The notes beneath the pieces are model-generated. The model saw only the letters and a program-made list of their open reading frames with translations. It was not told the origin of the DNA and ran no database searches. A program made the translations under genes and the position numbers. This document shows positions 34,767-42,969 of a stretch of DNA of 59,547 bases, one piece after another (within the stretch, counting starts at the first letter, position 1; each line of letters begins with the position of its first letter). Source of the DNA: Pseudomonadota bacterium (lineage in GTDB: Bacteria > Bdellovibrionota_C > UBA2361 > OMII01); assembly GCA_026390555.1 (NCBI GenBank), contig JAPLFS010000025.1, forward strand, positions 1 to 59,547. The letters run 5' to 3'.

Positions 34767-35354
34767 CTACTCAAATTTAAAATCGATCCGTGCCTCTTTC
34801 ACATCGCACAGGCTAACTGAAACAGCCCCGCTCTTCTCCTCTCCATCGATCTCAAGCGTTTCCCCAATTACTGATCTTAATAGCCCAGTAACGGTCTGGC
34901 TGGTCTTATCTCCGCTGTTATTTTCACCGCGAAACTTAACCCGCACCCGCTCACCAATCGCACCCTCAAATTGTTCGACTCGACGCAACCGTCGATTGAC
35001 TCCTGGGCTTGAAACCTCAAGCAAACAGTTGTCTGGAATCAAACCATCGTTCTCATCGATATCGAGCAAACGCTTGCTTACTCGAACACACTCCTCAAAC
35101 AACACCCCTGTGCGTAATACCTCTGCAGGCAATACTGTACCATCTTCGCTTATCGGCGCAGCAGGCTCAACGCTCTGCGCATCCTTACTACGATCTCGAG
35201 TGATATATACTCGCAGCAGCCCGCGGCCCTCGGATTCACCGCCCTCACCTGGCATGTCTATATCAAACAGCTCGACTCCCTCTTCAAGCGCTACCGCATG
35301 GATAACGCTCCATAAAGAGCTTTGTTTCACTGTTTGCGTTTGGCCAACGGCCAT
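34767..35354 (-). CDS. rimP: Ribosome maturation factor RimP
   Basis: RimP helps assemble the 30S head. The 195-residue product reads SLWSVIHAVALEEGVELFDID, then LLRVYITRDR, and the conserved CVRVSKRLLDIDE. LLEVSSPGVNRRLRRVEQFEGAIGERVRV is the family's signature, and a small C-terminal SH3-like barrel with LCDVKEARIDFKFE follows. The insert of about 30 residues after ITRDR (Gln, Pro, Ala, Gly, Val rich) makes it longer than the usual ~150-160. It is the first gene of the rimP-nusA-ylxR-infB-rbfA-nrnA-truB run. The ATG lies about 30 bp from a palindrome (35384-35399). Confidence 0.9.
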   Translation of the reverse strand: MAVGQTQTVKQSSLWSVIHAVALEEGVELFDIDMPGEGGESEGRGLLRVYITRDRSKDAQSVEPAAPISEDGTVLPAEVLRTGVLFEECVRVSKRLLDIDENDGLIPDNCLLEVSSPGVNRRLRRVEQFEGAIGERVRVKFRGENNSGDKTSQTVTGLLRSVIGETLEIDGEEKSGAVSVSLCDVKEARIDFKFE

Positions 35355-35383
35355 ACTGAAGCACCCTATTTAATAATTATGGA

Positions 35384-35399
35384 TGATCACTAATGATCA
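35384..35399. promoter_or_regulatory. Palindrome upstream of rimP, candidate operator
   Basis: TGATCA occurs twice, four bases apart (35384-35389 and 35394-35399), together a perfect inverted repeat. It lies about 30 bp before the rimP start. It may be an operator or a leader hairpin for the translation operon. No regulator is known from the sequence. Confidence 0.35.
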
Positions 35400-35617
35400 C
35401 CAAGCTGCCCGCACTGCGGACACAACCCATGCGCTGCCACCTTTCGCGTGACCCTGATAAACCAATAGTGTAACAGGATAACGTAACGGACATGAGACCA
35501 CGCCCGCCCAGCAGAGATCTGCCAGAGTTAATAACAGGTTATCATAAGGTGGCGTGACGTTCAACTCTGTCGAGGTGCGGTAAATATCGCACTATCAAGT
35601 GACATTCTAGCGTTATT

Positions 35618-36250
35618 TTAGCTAGTTAGGCGTCTGAGCACAAACGCTATGGGTTGAAAGCACCCTGGCGCATGAAAATCAGGCTCAATCCCATCAATAC
35701 GATTTGAGGAGAGAAATCGTTGTCGTGGCTTATGCATAATGCCCGAAACATGTATCAGTGAATCCGGCTCAAGAGAGACCTCAAGACTAGAGATCTCAAC
35801 ACCAAAAACCATACTCCAGCCCACCTTTGATTGCACAACTTCTAGCGCTACTAGCTGCGGGCGCTTTGTGATCGGAGCCCGCGTGCGATATGAGTTCAAC
35901 AAAACCGTCCACCACGCACCTGCCGGACTTATATTAAACTCTTGGTAACGCCCACTGCTCTCCTTGATAAAGAGCTCGACAACATCGCGTTCCCATAGCC
36001 CCTCGACAAATTCACCCTTTGAGAGCGTGCTATCATAATCAGGGAGAGCGGGAAGTGTGCCTACAAACCAGAGCGTTTTAGGATCGCGTGCAAGGCTCCA
36101 TTTAAAGGGCTGCGGCAGCGCTATGCCGTTCCAGCATGAGTCAATGGCCTGTGTCGGAAGCGCGCTAACATCGGATACCGACAGAAGCTGCGAGGAGTTA
36201 CTAACGCTAATCGTCACATGTTCTCCACGTTCGTTAGCCGGTTGCTGCAT
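35618..36250 (-). CDS. Protein with a CBM9-like/DOMON carbohydrate-binding domain
   Basis: The ATG at 36250 gives 210 residues; it overlaps the GH15-like gene by 17 bp. The sequence follows the family-9-like carbohydrate-binding pattern. First is the strand CWNGIALPQPFKWSLARDPKTLWFVGTLPALPDYD. The conserved core is GLWERDVVELFIKESSGRYQEFNISPAGAWW, and the end has FLSSNRIDGIEPDFHAPGCFQP. No signal peptide is visible, so it should be cytoplasmic, unlike most CBM9 proteins. The tight coupling with the GH15-like glucosidase suggests it binds the same glucan or a sugar derivative of it. The ligand is unknown. Confidence 0.72.
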   Translation of the reverse strand: MQQPANERGEHVTISVSNSSQLLSVSDVSALPTQAIDSCWNGIALPQPFKWSLARDPKTLWFVGTLPALPDYDSTLSKGEFVEGLWERDVVELFIKESSGRYQEFNISPAGAWWTVLLNSYRTRAPITKRPQLVALEVVQSKVGWSMVFGVEISSLEVSLEPDSLIHVSGIMHKPRQRFLSSNRIDGIEPDFHAPGCFQPIAFVLRRLTS

Positions 36251-37928
36251 GAAACATTCGATTGAGCGCACGTGCTTCTCGTAGATGAAAATCCACGAGC
36301 AACGTCGCTTCCTGACCCCGCTCAAATGCAAGACCAAGCGCGGCCTGCGCCATTAGAAGTGGCGAATTGTGATTAGCTCTCCATTCTTCACGCTTTGAAT
36401 CCCAGGCAAAAGCCTCCGGCAAAATACCGGAAGGAATCTGGTAGTCACGCCCCTTCCCCAATACATGCAAGGTCTCTGGTCGAGGGGTTATAAAGGATAT
36501 GGCGCGTTTCATATGTCGATCCGCATAAACGAAAGATTCAACCTCACGCGCACCAGACTCGACAAAGCGCCTATAGAAGTATGCGGCCAGTAAGGGATCA
36601 AAGAGGCTCCACTCTGCTGGGCGCATATCGGAGCTTCGCGCAGCGAACTCGCCCCTATCCCCCTTGTCCGGATTTTGAAAGTAATCTTGGCCCACGTAAC
36701 GATCTGGGCCCTCTCTCTCATCCATCTCCCATCGACGAAAGCCCGCCTCGCCCATGTTGCGATAGACCGTACGCAGGATCGTATTTTGACGCTCTATCTT
36801 CAAATTGCAATCAAAGGGATAGAGCAACAACGCCATGGCAGAATCGCACGGACGTCGATCGCACTCAGTTGCATATCCAGATTGAGGGATCCGATCCTCT
36901 ACGGTCTGGGTACAACGCTCTAAGGTCTCCTCTAACTGCTCACGAAATGCGGCACCATCCTGGACACCGCCATATTCAACCGGTAGATGCTCCCATCCCT
37001 CTCGCTCGTGAAAAATCTTGGCTTCATGCAGACCGGCAACTACGATTCCAACACTCGTTGCGCGTCGCCACTCCCGAATATCCTCCCATGGTCCATAATC
37101 AAGGGTGTTATGAACTCCAGCTCCAAAAAACATCTTGATGGTTGCAGGCAGGATTGAATCCTTCGCGTTCTGATCCGGATCGATGCTTCTCAGGTCAAAG
37201 CGCGGGTAGTTCCCTATCTGGCCATACCTCGCATCCTGATTAGCAAAGCGATACGGAGCCCAGACCATCGCACCTAATGCATCAAGTTGCTGGTGCCCCC
37301 AATCGTGATCGCAGAAGTTAAGCTCCCCGTGATTGCCAACAGAGAACTTAACGTGTGGCCCGTTATTTCCATCTAGAAATAATTGACGACGCTCTTCAGG
37401 AGAGCCCCAGTGAAATTGCAGGATCTTTCCGCGATGATCCTGACCACCGGTGAAGCTCCAGAGATTCTTTATGATCTGCTCTGCTACATCAGAGAACCCT
37501 GCTCGGTTAAGCGCCGTGGCGGTAATGATGCTGTCTCTGGTCCACATATTGCGTGAATAGTCTTCGCAGTGATGCGCTCCCTCAAAGGACCTCATCTGAG
37601 GATTAAGAGCCGCCGTTACGGAGCCGGTCTTAAAGCCTATTAGAGAGAGATCCAGTAGGGGGTGAGAGAGAACTTGATGAAGATCATTAATACTTAGGGG
37701 CTTTACCTTACGTATAAATGGCTCCAGAGGGTGCCCATCGACCAACTGCTCGCACATTGGGATTGAGCTAACCGCAGGAAACCCTAGAGATTTAAAGGTT
37801 GAGAACGGTTGTGGATGATAGATATCACTTGAGTTTTTTGGCTTAAGAAGCCCCTCCGCTAAGTCACAGTGCCATTGGCGCTCTGAAACCCCTGCTGACA
37901 TCCTTCGGTGTTGTGCATTCACTTGCAT
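36234..37928 (-). CDS. GH15-like (alpha/alpha)6-barrel glycoside hydrolase
   Basis: The ATG at 37928 is preferred because GGAGG lies upstream; the TTG at 37946 is unlikely. The 564-residue protein reads as an (alpha/alpha)6 barrel. HHCEDYSRNMWTRDSIITATALNRAG resembles the 'Y.Y.W.RD.S' motif of GH15 glucoamylases and bacterial phosphorylase-kinase-like proteins. DWGHQQLDALGAMVWAPYRFA resembles the 'QLD..GE.L.A' motif, and GPWEDIREWRRATSVGIVVAGL carries the acidic pair expected at the catalytic Glu. YATECDRRPCDSAMALLLYPF and SGILPEAFAWDSKREEW complete the barrel. It lacks a signal peptide. The substrate, an alpha-glucan or a small glucoside, is not known. A debranching or trehalose-type role is an alternative. 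Confidence 0.7.
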   Translation of the reverse strand: MQVNAQHRRMSAGVSERQWHCDLAEGLLKPKNSSDIYHPQPFSTFKSLGFPAVSSIPMCEQLVDGHPLEPFIRKVKPLSINDLHQVLSHPLLDLSLIGFKTGSVTAALNPQMRSFEGAHHCEDYSRNMWTRDSIITATALNRAGFSDVAEQIIKNLWSFTGGQDHRGKILQFHWGSPEERRQLFLDGNNGPHVKFSVGNHGELNFCDHDWGHQQLDALGAMVWAPYRFANQDARYGQIGNYPRFDLRSIDPDQNAKDSILPATIKMFFGAGVHNTLDYGPWEDIREWRRATSVGIVVAGLHEAKIFHEREGWEHLPVEYGGVQDGAAFREQLEETLERCTQTVEDRIPQSGYATECDRRPCDSAMALLLYPFDCNLKIERQNTILRTVYRNMGEAGFRRWEMDEREGPDRYVGQDYFQNPDKGDRGEFAARSSDMRPAEWSLFDPLLAAYFYRRFVESGAREVESFVYADRHMKRAISFITPRPETLHVLGKGRDYQIPSGILPEAFAWDSKREEWRANHNSPLLMAQAALGLAFERGQEATLLVDFHLREARALNRMFHAATG

Positions 37929-38240
37929 TAGCCGACAAACCTCCAAAAAAAGCTCTGTAGGTAAGCCTAGCTATTGAAGCGCCATCCACCAAGAGGAAAT
38001 AGTTAGTACAGTGTTGGAGATTATTGCAGCTATTTGATATTACTAAGTATTTATATTGCCCGTGTGCTATTTGCTAAATAGCCGTTTTAGCAGATGTGAC
38101 TATCCGGCATATTCTGTTATATTCAATACGATGTATTGTTTTGGGTAGATGGTGGTAACTGCTTCCACACGGATCGAGGGCTATCGGCCGGTGTGGGAGT
38201 AGTGACGTTAGAACCTTAGGTTTTTTAAAGGAGTCGACAG
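37929..38240 (+). promoter_or_regulatory. Intergenic region with candidate promoter and a long leader hairpin for the Cys-rich gene
   Basis: No ORF is supported in these 312 bases. A promoter candidate has TGTGAC (38095-38100) and TATATT (38118-38123), 17 bp apart. A strong hairpin follows at 38158-38203: outer arms ACT/AGT, then CTTCCACAC/GTGTGGGAG (9 bp, one wobble), with an inner GG/CC pair and a CGA/TCG tip. A ribosome site AAAGGAG lies about 8 bases before the ATG at 38241, after a run of six T (38222-38227). This is a plausible structured leader of about 115 bases. Confidence 0.5.
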
Positions 38241-38714
38241 ATGATTAATGATCATGCGCCGTTCCATTTTTCAAAGCCAGATAGTAATAGTAGTTGTCCT
38301 GTATGCTCATCCAGAAAGCATACAGTACCCCTCTGCTGTTCAATCGCCTGCGAAGAGGCGGTAACCGATGCCAAGGAGAATATCCATTGGCTGCGAGTTA
38401 CTGATTCTGAATTGCATGCTGAGTTGCACGAACTTCAAGAGAAGTTCGGGCGGAACGAGCTCCGATATCGGCAGGTGCTCATCAAATTCCAGAAAGCCGG
38501 CGAAAAGTGGTGGACTCACTACACTTCTGCTGAGGACAAATTCGGGCAAGATTGGTGGGCCGAAGAGATTGAGAGAAAGATTTCTGCATTGATGCTCAGA
38601 CTTTATTTACGCCACTGCAATCTGGATAAGAAATGGCGAGTTTTAAAAAAGAAGGCAAAGAGTTCAGAGCAAGAAATTGCTAAGCTCGAGGCCATCTTAA
38701 GTAAGGTTGAGTAA
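38241..38714 (+). CDS. Orphan Cys-rich N-terminus, coiled-coil protein
   Basis: The 157-residue product begins with a short disordered stretch and a possible treble-clef or zinc-ribbon: CPVC, then ten residues, then CCSIAC (about residues 20-39). A long, highly charged helical part follows, EKFGRNELRYRQVLIKFQKAGEKWWTHY, and then a C-terminal coiled coil of Lys, Arg, Glu and Leu (ALMLRLYLRHCNLDKKWRVLKKKAKSSEQEIAKLEAIL). Trp is unusually frequent in the middle. It has a good ribosome site and its own structured leader. I do not recognise a family. A DNA- or RNA-binding adaptor is one guess from zinc plus basic helices. Confidence 0.6.
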   Translation: MINDHAPFHFSKPDSNSSCPVCSSRKHTVPLCCSIACEEAVTDAKENIHWLRVTDSELHAELHELQEKFGRNELRYRQVLIKFQKAGEKWWTHYTSAEDKFGQDWWAEEIERKISALMLRLYLRHCNLDKKWRVLKKKAKSSEQEIAKLEAILSKVE

Positions 38715-38717
38715 CCC

Positions 38718-38773
38718 AGGGGAGTGTATCGTTAAATCGTTCCTCTGGAATGATCTATACGTCACACTCCCCT
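38718..38773. terminator. Long-loop inverted repeat between convergent genes
   Basis: Ten-base arms AGGGGAGTGT (38718-38727) and ACACTCCCCT (38764-38773) enclose 36 bases and are followed by CTTT. The right arm overlaps the last codons of the small membrane protein gene. It may act as a bidirectional terminator. Confidence 0.5.
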
Positions 38774-38986
38774 CTTTAAACGATCCTCTGCCATCAACTC
38801 TGCAACATTCAGTTCAAACCGCAGATCCCCATTCGGGTCTACGATTTCAGTGGAATAATGGCCGATTGCCCGCGCACAGGAGCCAACCCCCGCTACAACT
38901 ACAAGTACAACGATTATAAGGAGCCCGATACGTCGAACCCTGCGGCGCTGATCATCTTCAGAGCGTACTTGAGGTGCGTTATTCAT
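38762..38986 (-). CDS. Small single-pass membrane protein
   Basis: The 74-residue product has a cytoplasmic N-terminus rich in Arg, Asp and Gln (SEDDQRRRVRR), one membrane helix (IGLLIIVVLVVVAGVGSCA) and a periplasmic tail (YSTEIVDPNGDLRFELNVAELMAED). By the positive-inside rule the N-terminus is in. It follows the acyl-CoA dehydrogenase by 11 bp and may be co-transcribed. The 'DLRFELNVAELM' tail could be a small beta-hairpin. No family is recognised. Confidence 0.55.
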   Translation of the reverse strand: MNNAPQVRSEDDQRRRVRRIGLLIIVVLVVVAGVGSCARAIGHYSTEIVDPNGDLRFELNVAELMAEDRLKRGV

Positions 38987-38997
38987 ACGGGGTAGTC

Positions 38998-40161
38998 TTA
39001 GCTCTTTTCATACCTTAGGCGCGGAAGCCCTAAGATGCGCTCTGCAATGATATTGCGCTGGATCTCAGAGCTACCCGCGGCGATAGTGCGCCCACGTGAA
39101 TAAAGGTAGTAATGTACTATCGCTGCGGCTTCTCCGGAAACCTCCCCAAGGGCTGCTTTACTACCAACCAGCGCAACACCCAATTTACAGAGCCGTTGAA
39201 AACCCTCGCTCCACAACAGCTTGTCAATTGAGCCCTCTGGGCCGGGAGTATCTCCAGGGGTGTACTTCATAAGGTGCGAATACGCCAAGGCGCGCGTTGC
39301 ACAGGCATCCACAACCGCACGAGCCAGTTCAACACGGTGACTAGCGGAGGCCGTCGTTGCAAATTCTGTGAGCATCTTATTTAGCGCTACCTCTGATTGT
39401 AACTGCCTTGCAAATGTTAGCACCACACGTTCAAACATCAGGGTAGAGATAGCGATCTTCCACCCCTCACCCTGCTGTCCCACAAGCTGCTCTGCGGGAA
39501 CGAATACCTCATCAAAGAAAACCTCATTAAACTCTCGGTCTCCACTAATCTGCTGCAAGGGCCTAGTTCGTATTCCGGCAGATTTCATATCAACCAGAAG
39601 ATAGGATAGCCCTTCATGTTTTTTTTCTGCCTCGGAGGTGCGGCATAACACAAAGCACCAATCAGCTATATGCGCGAAGCTGGTCCAAACCTTCTGTCCA
39701 GAGAGCTTGTAGCCACCATCAACCGGAACTGCTCGCGCTTTAACAGCGGCGAGATCGCTACCCGCCCCGGGCTCAGAGAAGCCCTGACACCAGATATCGT
39801 CGCCCGAAAGTAGCCGTGGAAGAAAACGCTCGCGTTGCACCTTTGTGCCGTGCGAGATAAGGATCGGTCCAACCATCGTCAGACCAAAGAGACCGAGAAC
39901 CTGCGGAGCAGAGACCCGCACCAGCTCCTCCTGCACTATGGCCTCTTCTACGAGGGAGAGTCCACGACCTCCGAATTCAACGGGCCAGTGGGTAGCTAGC
40001 CAACGCCCATCTGCAAGTTGTCTCTGCCAAGCACGCCCGACCCGCTCGAACTGCTCAAGCGATGTATCCGCCGTCTCTACAGGGGGTGTATTATTTGCTA
40101 ACCAATCACGTAAGGTTTTACGAAACTCTTCGCTCTGCTCTGAGAGGGCTAATCTAAGCAC
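38998..40161 (-). CDS. Acyl-CoA dehydrogenase family protein
   Basis: The 387-residue flavoprotein has the family's FAD and active-site motifs. WCQGFSEPGAGSDLAAVKARA is the first. KLSGQKVWTSFAHIADWCFVLCRT follows, then EGWKIAISTLMFERVVLTFARQL and the C-terminal SSEIQRNIIAERILGLPR. The likely catalytic base is Glu or Asp in the C-terminal helical region, which I cannot place by eye. It sits 40 bp after zwf with no other beta-oxidation genes nearby, so the substrate is unknown and it may act on an unusual acyl-CoA. Bacterial members at this length often serve short- or medium-chain acids or steroids. Confidence 0.9.
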   Translation of the reverse strand: MLRLALSEQSEEFRKTLRDWLANNTPPVETADTSLEQFERVGRAWQRQLADGRWLATHWPVEFGGRGLSLVEEAIVQEELVRVSAPQVLGLFGLTMVGPILISHGTKVQRERFLPRLLSGDDIWCQGFSEPGAGSDLAAVKARAVPVDGGYKLSGQKVWTSFAHIADWCFVLCRTSEAEKKHEGLSYLLVDMKSAGIRTRPLQQISGDREFNEVFFDEVFVPAEQLVGQQGEGWKIAISTLMFERVVLTFARQLQSEVALNKMLTEFATTASASHRVELARAVVDACATRALAYSHLMKYTPGDTPGPEGSIDKLLWSEGFQRLCKLGVALVGSKAALGEVSGEAAAIVHYYLYSRGRTIAAGSSEIQRNIIAERILGLPRLRYEKS

Positions 40162-40201
40162 CTAATCAATCTCCGTAACTATTAACCTGGTGACAAAAAC
40201 T

Positions 40202-41737
40202 CTACAGCTTTCTCCAGGCATGTTGCATAGGCTTCAAGAGATCATCTGCCTCTGCTGGTCCCCACGTTCCAGCTTCGTACTGTTTTAACGGTGGCGCATC
40301 AGGTGAACTCCATGCCTTAAATATAGGCGCAAGGAGATCCCAGGACTCTTCGATCTCATCGTTACGGGTAAAGAGGGTTGCATCCCCCTTCATTACATCG
40401 AGCAGTAAGCGCTCGTAAGCCTCCGGTGAGGCGACTCCAAAGGAGCTATCGTAAGTAAAATCCATTTCAACTGGCCTAACCCTCATGCGTGGGCCGGGGG
40501 GTTTTGCGCTAATCCTTAGAGACATGCCCTCCTTCGGCTGGACCTGAATTGAAAGCACGTTATGCTCAAGCTCGCCCACCTGGCGCCCCTTAAAGAGTGA
40601 GTCAGGTGCCTTAATAAAGAAGATAGTTATCTCAGTAATGCGCTTAGGTAGCCGCTTTCCTGCGCGGATGTAGATCGGAACTCCACTCCAACGCCAGTTA
40701 TCGATCTCAAGCTTTAATCCAACGAAGGTTTCTGTCTTAGAATCATTGGATACATCCTTCTCCTCGCAATACCCAGGTATCGACTCGCCTGCGATAAGCC
40801 CACCAGTATACTGAGCACGCACCGTATTCTTATGCACCTCTTCCGGTGTCATGCGCTTAATAGAGCGTAGAACCTTAGCTTTTTCGTTACGGATACTGTC
40901 GGCATCACTAAGCGATATCGGCGGCTCGATACAGAGCAACGCCAGCATCTGCAGCACATGGTTCTGAACGATATCGCGCAGGATGCCGTTCTGATCGAAG
41001 TACGCCGCGCGATTTCCGATACCGATATCCTCACAGACCGAGATCTGAATATGATCCACGTACTTTCTGTTCCACAACGGCTCAAAGATACCGTTAGCGA
41101 AGCGAAAGACGAGGATATTTTGTACGGTCTCCTTTCCGAGATAGTGATCGATACGATAGATCTGTTCCTCTGCCAAACTTTGACGGATAATTTTATTAAG
41201 CTCTCGTGCAGACTCAAGGTCGTGCCCAAAGGGCTTCTCGACTACGACAGATGTGCGACGACTCGACGTCGCAAATTCCTCTATCAGCCCCACCTCCTTA
41301 AGATTAGAGGCGATTGACCCAAAGAACTGTGGCGCCATCGCTAGATAATATACGTAGTTGAACTGCTCCGTATATTCGTGGGAAACCTCGTGCATGCGCT
41401 GCTTAAGAAGTTCAAAGTCGCTAAGAACCTCTCCGTTACACGGCTGATAGAAGAGATTCTTTGCAAACTTACTCCATACCTCTGGGCTAATCTGGCGTCG
41501 GGAGTATCTCTTGATTCCCTCATATACCTTGGCCCTAAACTCATCATCGCTCAACTTTGAGCGTGATGAGCCTATTACTATGAAGTTCTCTGGAAGATAT
41601 TGATCCTCGGCTAGATTACAGAGCGCTGGAATAAGCTTGCGAGAGGTGAGATCTCCGCTAGCTCCAAAAATCACCAATAAAGTAGCTGGTGGTCGAACGA
41701 TTCTATTTGTAGGATCTTCCACTAAATTCTCAGTCAC
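40202..41737 (-). CDS. zwf: Glucose-6-phosphate 1-dehydrogenase
   Basis: Zwf oxidises glucose 6-phosphate to 6-phosphogluconolactone and makes NADPH. The 511-residue product has FGASGDLTSRKLIPALCNL for NADP, RIDHYLGKETVQNI with the substrate Lys and catalytic His context, and EKPFGHDLESARELN. It ends with EAYERLLLDVMKGDATLFTR and WGPAEADDL, all conserved. It lies 41 bp after tal, so the oxidative and non-oxidative pentose phosphate steps are paired. pgl and gnd are not nearby. Confidence 0.97.
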   Translation of the reverse strand: MTENLVEDPTNRIVRPPATLLVIFGASGDLTSRKLIPALCNLAEDQYLPENFIVIGSSRSKLSDDEFRAKVYEGIKRYSRRQISPEVWSKFAKNLFYQPCNGEVLSDFELLKQRMHEVSHEYTEQFNYVYYLAMAPQFFGSIASNLKEVGLIEEFATSSRRTSVVVEKPFGHDLESARELNKIIRQSLAEEQIYRIDHYLGKETVQNILVFRFANGIFEPLWNRKYVDHIQISVCEDIGIGNRAAYFDQNGILRDIVQNHVLQMLALLCIEPPISLSDADSIRNEKAKVLRSIKRMTPEEVHKNTVRAQYTGGLIAGESIPGYCEEKDVSNDSKTETFVGLKLEIDNWRWSGVPIYIRAGKRLPKRITEITIFFIKAPDSLFKGRQVGELEHNVLSIQVQPKEGMSLRISAKPPGPRMRVRPVEMDFTYDSSFGVASPEAYERLLLDVMKGDATLFTRNDEIEESWDLLAPIFKAWSSPDAPPLKQYEAGTWGPAEADDLLKPMQHAWRKL

Positions 41738-41778
41738 TATGCGCCCTCGTTAGTTACACCGCCCTAAATATACTGCCG

Positions 41779-42906
41779 CTATATATTCTGCCGCTTGGTA
41801 TCAATCGACGCCAGCAGCTCTTTATAGGAATCTGCAAAGCTCTTAACCCCAGCAACCTGAAGATCCCTCAGAAGATTATCGGTCACAACACCCAGTGAGT
41901 TAACCTTTGAAATTAAGCTCTCTGCCTCTTTTAGCCCATTATGCAGCCTTGGCTCGATATCTCCACCTGCCAAAAGGGCCTTAACGGTCCCCGGCGGCAT
42001 GGTATTAACCGTATCTCGTCCCGCCAGCTCTTCCACGTACATGACCGACTTAAAGGCTGGATTCTTGGTACCTGTGCTCGCCCAGAGCGGTCGTTGAACT
42101 AGCGCCCCCTGATCTTGGAGGAGCTTAAATCTCTCTGAACCAAAGATGCGCTCAAAAGCCGCGTACGCTAACTTTGAGTTCGCTATGCCAGCCTTACCAA
42201 GAAAGAACTCCTTCTCTCCTGCCTGCGCTTTTCCACCCTTAACCAGCTCATCAAAACTTTTTTCTACGCTGGCATCCACTCGTGACACGAAGAAACTGGC
42301 AACGGAGGAGATTCCCTGCAGCGACTCGCCCTTTCTGGCGCGCGTCTCAAGGGCAGAGAGATAGGCGTTCGCTACCTGCTCGTATACCTGCGTTGAAAAA
42401 ATTAGGGTAATGTTTACATTAATCCCCTGCTCAAGCACGGCCTGAACAGCAGGGATACACTCCGGCGTTGCCGGAATCTTGATCATGATATTAGGGCGGT
42501 TCAGTTTCTTCCAAAGGCGCAGCGCTGCCTCAACCGTTCCCTTTCCATCAGCAGAGAGGTACGGAGATACCTCGATACTCGCATAGCCATCTCCAGTGTT
42601 AGTTGCGTCGTAGACCGGCCTGAGAAGATCGGCCGCTGCTGCAACGTCACGTACCATCAGCTCCTCACAGAGCGCCTCCGTTGGCAGCTCTTTAAGCTCA
42701 GGCTGTTTCATATCCTCATCGTAATTACTGGTATCAGCGATGGCCTGCTTGAAGATCGTTGGATTGCTGGTAAGGCCAGATACTCCTTCCTGGATTAGGG
42801 AGCTTAACTCGCCTGAGCGCAAAACATCTCTAGAAAGATTGTCGTACCAAACGGACTGTCCGAGCTCATTAAGGGCGAGGATCTGTGGATTCTTAGTATG
42901 TGACAT
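41779..42906 (-). CDS. tal: Transaldolase
   Basis: Transaldolase moves a three-carbon dihydroxyacetone unit between sugar phosphates. The 375-residue product belongs to the long bacterial form found in actinobacteria and cyanobacteria rather than the ~317-residue enterobacterial type. It has SVWYDNLSRDVLRSGELSSLI, SGLTSNPTIFKQAI, and the Schiff-base Lys in MIKIPATPECIPAV. INVTLIFSTQVYEQVANAY, SVASFFVSRVDASVE and LWASTGTKNPAF follow, with DTVNTMPPGTVKALL. All catalytic residues are intact. It precedes zwf by 41 bp. Confidence 0.95.
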   Translation of the reverse strand: MSHTKNPQILALNELGQSVWYDNLSRDVLRSGELSSLIQEGVSGLTSNPTIFKQAIADTSNYDEDMKQPELKELPTEALCEELMVRDVAAAADLLRPVYDATNTGDGYASIEVSPYLSADGKGTVEAALRLWKKLNRPNIMIKIPATPECIPAVQAVLEQGINVNITLIFSTQVYEQVANAYLSALETRARKGESLQGISSVASFFVSRVDASVEKSFDELVKGGKAQAGEKEFFLGKAGIANSKLAYAAFERIFGSERFKLLQDQGALVQRPLWASTGTKNPAFKSVMYVEELAGRDTVNTMPPGTVKALLAGGDIEPRLHNGLKEAESLISKVNSLGVVTDNLLRDLQVAGVKSFADSYKELLASIDTKRQNI

Positions 42907-42969
42907 GAACTTTTCTCCTGAACCTGAACTAACCGATAGGATATACTGAATTATCGCAAAATACTAAAG

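Noticed and set aside
34555-35373. 272-residue ORF antisense to rimP and the start of nusA
   Set aside because: It is very Ser/Arg/Thr-rich without hydrophobic structure and overlaps two well-supported genes. It is a shadow of biased codon use.
36581-37138. 185-residue ORF antisense to the GH15-like gene
   Set aside because: It is rich in Pro, Arg and His with no motif, and the minus-strand gene has clear glycosidase motifs over the same bases.
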